Source: Treponema sp.
GTDB lineage: Bacteria; Spirochaetota; Spirochaetia; Treponematales; Treponemataceae
Length of the DNA stretch: 32,648 bases
Reading direction: 5' to 3'
Assembly: GCA_017629095.1 (NCBI GenBank)
Contig: JAGBXW010000014.1
Span: 1 to 32,648 of the forward strand
Translations under genes and position numbers: made by a program
In this document: positions 29,880 to 32,648 of the stretch, piece by piece
Layout: every line of letters begins with the position of its first letter
Position numbering within the stretch: the stretch's first letter is position 1
The notes under the pieces: generated by a model
What the model saw: the letters and a program-made list of their open reading frames with translations, nothing else
The model's database searches: none
What the model was told of the DNA's origin: nothing

Positions 29880-32648
29880 CTATTTCGGGAGGCTTTCTCC
29901 CTCTGGCAGAGCAGGAATCTCGGTATAGATGGAAGGCTCAAATTCTGGCAAAGCTTGAGACATATATTTAATGTTCTGCTCTGCTAAATTTGTTCCAGCC
30001 TTGCGAACCAGAGTCTCTTGATTCCGCTCCAATGCATCGTGGGCTCTCAAAGACGCAGTAAAATTGGTCAAAGCCTCTGCATTCATGGAACTATTCCCTG
30101 TTTGCCGTGATAAACGGTACAAGGTAACACCAAGATTGTTTGCCCCCATCTTATACATTTCCACAATTTCTCCATGTTCCTCATTTACCTGAGGGAACAA
30201 AATTGTGTACTTAGTCCGCTGCTGTTCCAGAATATCCATGAGTCGCTGATAATAACCTTGGGCAGCAAAATTGTCTCCACGAGAAGACAGAACATTGCCC
30301 AATGCATACAACACATGGGTATCAGAAGGAGTTTCATCTGCTGTCTTGATGAACAGCTTTAATGCATCTCCATATTTTTTCTGGGAATAATTGATATATC
30401 CCATCTTGTAGTAAACAGAAGGAGTTCCATATTGGGTCTGAGAAGCAATGGAGTAATTTCTCAAGGCTTCATCATAATCACCAATAATCAGGTAGTTTAT
30501 ATCTGCCAATGAAGCATACAATTGTCCCACATTTCTGTCTCCCACTAAGCCAGCTTCCGCTTCCTTTTCAAAGAGACTAATTCCCATGCGGTACTTTTCT
30601 TCAGCAGAAATATACTCCTTGTTCTCCATATCCAAATCTCCCAGAATGCGGTAGGTATTCAGCTGACGGAGCAAACGCTTGCGAGGCTTATAACTTGCAT
30701 TTTCAAAGGAAGTGAGGGCGGCAGAAAGCCAGTCCTGGGCAAGGGTACTATTGTTAGCATTAACAAAGTACAATCCCATGTTGTAAAGACTTTCAGGCTC
30801 GTTAGGTGCTGCTTCTACTGCCCGCTCTAACAATTCACGAACGTCTTCAATGGAGGACAAAAGATATTCATCTGCAGGGGCAATATTACCAGCACTCTTA
30901 TCCAGTAAGTATCCACTGAGTTCTATTAAATCCTGTCCACCAAGAGAATCTTTCTTAAGATAGAAATACTCTTTCATTTGCAACACGTTACGCAAATCAT
31001 CAACCCGAATGTAATACCGCATCAATCGAGCAAGATATATGTCTTTTTGGCCATAAATCTCCAACAACTCGTCGTACACTTCCTTAGCCTGCTCATACTT
31101 GCTTTCATCCCGCTCGTCACCCCACTCCAGGAAAATATCTCCCAAAAGAAGTAAGCCATCGGAATCATTGATGTGGTAATCAAGAACCTCACGTCTTACA
31201 ACAATTTCAGCATTCTCAAAGTTACGCAAATCATACAATTCCATCTCAGCATAGTCCAATCCCAGTGCCTTGTCCTGCTTAAACCGCTGGAGTCCTGCCT
31301 TGTACATCATGCGGGCACGCTCATATTGCTTATGCTTGCAATATCCATCGGCATAGGTAAAGAACCAACGCTTTTGTTGCTGGTACTCAAGAGCTTCATT
31401 AAACTTCATTTCAGACTGAGGATAAGCCCCTGCATCCAACAATGTATATCCTTCCTTATATAAGGAATTGGCCTTCAGTGGCTCATAAATAAAATTCTGG
31501 CCAAAGAGGAAGATAATGTACATGATACAAGCTGCCATAACAGAGATAATGGCAATAGGAAGAATCTTGTTCTTTAGCTGGTATTCAGCAGATTGCTTGT
31601 ATTCCTCGTACTGAGCAGCAGTTCGCCGTTCAAACTCCCGTGGAACAGGAATACTTATATCAAGGAGCTTTTCCAGATGAGTAGCAAGTTGCCGAGCAGA
31701 AGTCTTTTTAATGACCTTCTGAATAACATCATAAACAACATCCTCCTTAAATTCATCTCCAACGATGAATTTTTCTAATTCCACTCGCAAGTTAAGAGGA
31801 TAACCCCGTAAATTTTTCAGGAAGGTTTCATATTCCTTGTCAGTAAGGGTATTTTTTTCTTTCTTGCCATCCTTACCCATAAAACTGGGGCGCTTGGGCT
31901 TGGACATGACCATACCCGCAGCTTGGTCGGAAATACCAGGAATTACAAAGTCGTCAAAATTTTCATCTGGTGGAGGCTCTTCTCCATCAAAGGGATCATC
32001 TGGTGCATCAAAGATTTCATGGGTCTCAGGCGCAAAGGAATCAATCTCCTCTCCTGAAGCTTCATCCGCTAATCCAGCATCTGTATGGAAATCTGCATCA
32101 TGGACCGGTTTGGTAGCGAAGTCTGTAGCTACCTGTGCAGGTCCATCTGAACCAAAATCAATAGCAGAACGATCCTCTTCATCTGAAGGTGTGATCACTT
32201 CAGATGAATTATCACTGGAATCGAAGTCAGGTAAATCAAAACCTCCAGAAGTATCTGTGGAACCGAAGTCAGGCACCTCTAAGTCACTGGCTGGGGCTGT
32301 AGAACCAAAATCTGGCAAGTCCAAGTCACTTGCTGTGTCCGTGGAGCCGAAATCAGGTAAATCAAAGCCACCAGCGGTATCTGTGGAACCAAAGTCGGGT
32401 AAGTCCAAGTCGCTAGCTGTGTCTGTAGAACCAAAGTCTGGCAAGTCCAAGTCACTAGCTGTGTCTGTAGAACCAAAGTCTGGCAAGTCCAAATCACTAG
32501 CTGTGTCTGTAGAACCAAAATCTGGCAAGTCCAAGTCACTTGCTGTGTCCGTGGAGCCGAAGTCTGGTAAATCAAAGCCACCAGCGGTATCTGTGGAACC
32601 AAAGTCGGGTAAGTCCAAGTCACTTGCTGTGTCCGTGGAGCCGAAGTC
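29880..32648 (-). CDS. TPR membrane protein, FlcA-like, with N-terminal acidic repeats (5' end outside window)
   Basis: At least 922 codons; the reading frame runs off the right edge. From the N-terminal side: 14-residue repeats D-L-P-D-F-G-S-T-D-T-A-x-x-x, an acidic spacer, a basic helical segment (KEYETFLKNLRGYPLNLRVELEKF), one membrane helix (ILPIAIISVMAACIMYIIFLF), then about ten tetratricopeptide repeats (for example SLYNMGLYFVNANNSTLAQDWL and SVYYKMGYINYSQKKYGDALKL) to the end. The cytoplasmic N-part / one helix / periplasmic TPR layout resembles FlcA of the spirochaetal periplasmic flagellar collar; this identification is from memory of the family and tentative. The next gene, kinase-like, follows 10 bases later. 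Confidence 0.8.
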   Translation of the reverse strand, partial: DFGSTDTASDLDLPDFGSTDTAGGFDLPDFGSTDTASDLDLPDFGSTDTASDLDLPDFGSTDTASDLDLPDFGSTDTASDLDLPDFGSTDTAGGFDLPDFGSTDTASDLDLPDFGSTAPASDLEVPDFGSTDTSGGFDLPDFDSSDNSSEVITPSDEEDRSAIDFGSDGPAQVATDFATKPVHDADFHTDAGLADEASGEEIDSFAPETHEIFDAPDDPFDGEEPPPDENFDDFVIPGISDQAAGMVMSKPKRPSFMGKDGKKEKNTLTDKEYETFLKNLRGYPLNLRVELEKFIVGDEFKEDVVYDVIQKVIKKTSARQLATHLEKLLDISIPVPREFERRTAAQYEEYKQSAEYQLKNKILPIAIISVMAACIMYIIFLFGQNFIYEPLKANSLYKEGYTLLDAGAYPQSEMKFNEALEYQQQKRWFFTYADGYCKHKQYERARMMYKAGLQRFKQDKALGLDYAEMELYDLRNFENAEIVVRREVLDYHINDSDGLLLLGDIFLEWGDERDESKYEQAKEVYDELLEIYGQKDIYLARLMRYYIRVDDLRNVLQMKEYFYLKKDSLGGQDLIELSGYLLDKSAGNIAPADEYLLSSIEDVRELLERAVEAAPNEPESLYNMGLYFVNANNSTLAQDWLSAALTSFENASYKPRKRLLRQLNTYRILGDLDMENKEYISAEEKYRMGISLFEKEAEAGLVGDRNVGQLYASLADINYLIIGDYDEALRNYSIASQTQYGTPSVYYKMGYINYSQKKYGDALKLFIKTADETPSDTHVLYALGNVLSSRGDNFAAQGYYQRLMDILEQQRTKYTILFPQVNEEHGEIVEMYKMGANNLGVTLYRLSRQTGNSSMNAEALTNFTASLRAHDALERNQETLVRKAGTNLAEQNIKYMSQALPEFEPSIYTEIPALPEGESLPK
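32196..32648 (-). repeat. 42-bp tandem repeats inside the TPR gene
   Basis: Ten full 42-base units plus 33 bases of an eleventh at the window edge. Each encodes DLPDFGSTDTASDL or DLPDFGSTDTAGGF. Copies at the edge are almost identical in DNA; those toward 32196 have drifted (EVPDFGSTDTSGGF, DLPDFDSSDNSSEV). The array continues beyond the window. Confidence 0.95.

Noticed and set aside
32279..32623. 114-codon frame with TWTCQTLVLQTQ-type repeats
   Set aside because: It is the +1 shadow of the 42-bp repeat array in the TPR gene.
32196..32648. Possible CRISPR array because of regular repeats
   Set aside because: Units are contiguous without unique spacers and maintain a reading frame; it is a coding tandem repeat.

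Overview
The window looks like the chromosome of a host-associated Treponema or close spirochaete. This is inferred from gene content: many lipoproteins with loose spirochaetal lipoboxes, a DUF2259 secreted protein, a TPR membrane protein resembling the spirochaetal periplasmic-flagellar collar protein FlcA, and modest GC with long A/T runs. No rRNA, CRISPR array, integrase or insertion sequence was seen.

Layout. 1-570: three tRNA genes (Pro-CGG and Asp-GUC on minus, Leu-UAA on plus) with clear terminators. 593-1910 (minus): a tight operon of an HD-GYP N-domain-like protein, a YraN nuclease-fold protein, a 54-residue protein and a zinc-finger-like protein. 2094-4354 (minus): the classic rpsP-khpA-rimM-trmD-rplS translation operon with a good promoter and terminator. 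4594-7741: a decayed accessory stretch with a broken HTH regulator, an intact UDG-fold-like gene, a signal-peptide stub fused to an XRE-regulator tail, and a stop-interrupted membrane/clan-CD-peptidase-like reading frame. 7742-10576 (plus): a lipoprotein, a small helical protein and a CbxX-type AAA+ ATPase that seems to need a -1 frameshift, then an ADP-ribosylglycohydrolase.

10936-16413 (plus): a large membrane protein of unknown role, then a Bug/TctC periplasmic binding protein followed 22 bases later by a membrane GGDEF-EAL protein with a degenerate GGDEF and an intact EAL site. This looks like a ligand-sensing c-di-GMP module rather than a transporter. 16559-21994: two tandem paralogous lipoproteins of about 850-870 residues with near-identical promoter boxes. 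22087-24658: copA-copZ copper export. 24861-26129: a CAP-domain lipoprotein with a hairpin leader.

26353-28322 (minus): a DUF2259 protein and argC. 28416-29243 (plus): a membrane protein from an apparently leaderless transcript. 29228-32648 (minus): a dolichol/phytol-kinase-like membrane enzyme preceded by a TPR protein whose N-terminal part carries 42-bp tandem repeats and runs off the window.

Best candidates for something new: the lipoprotein/helical/AAA+ cassette with an in-frame A AAA AAC slippery site and a hairpin over its ribosome binding site; the Bug plus GGDEF-EAL pair; and the duplicated giant lipoproteins. All calls are by eye; no database search was run.
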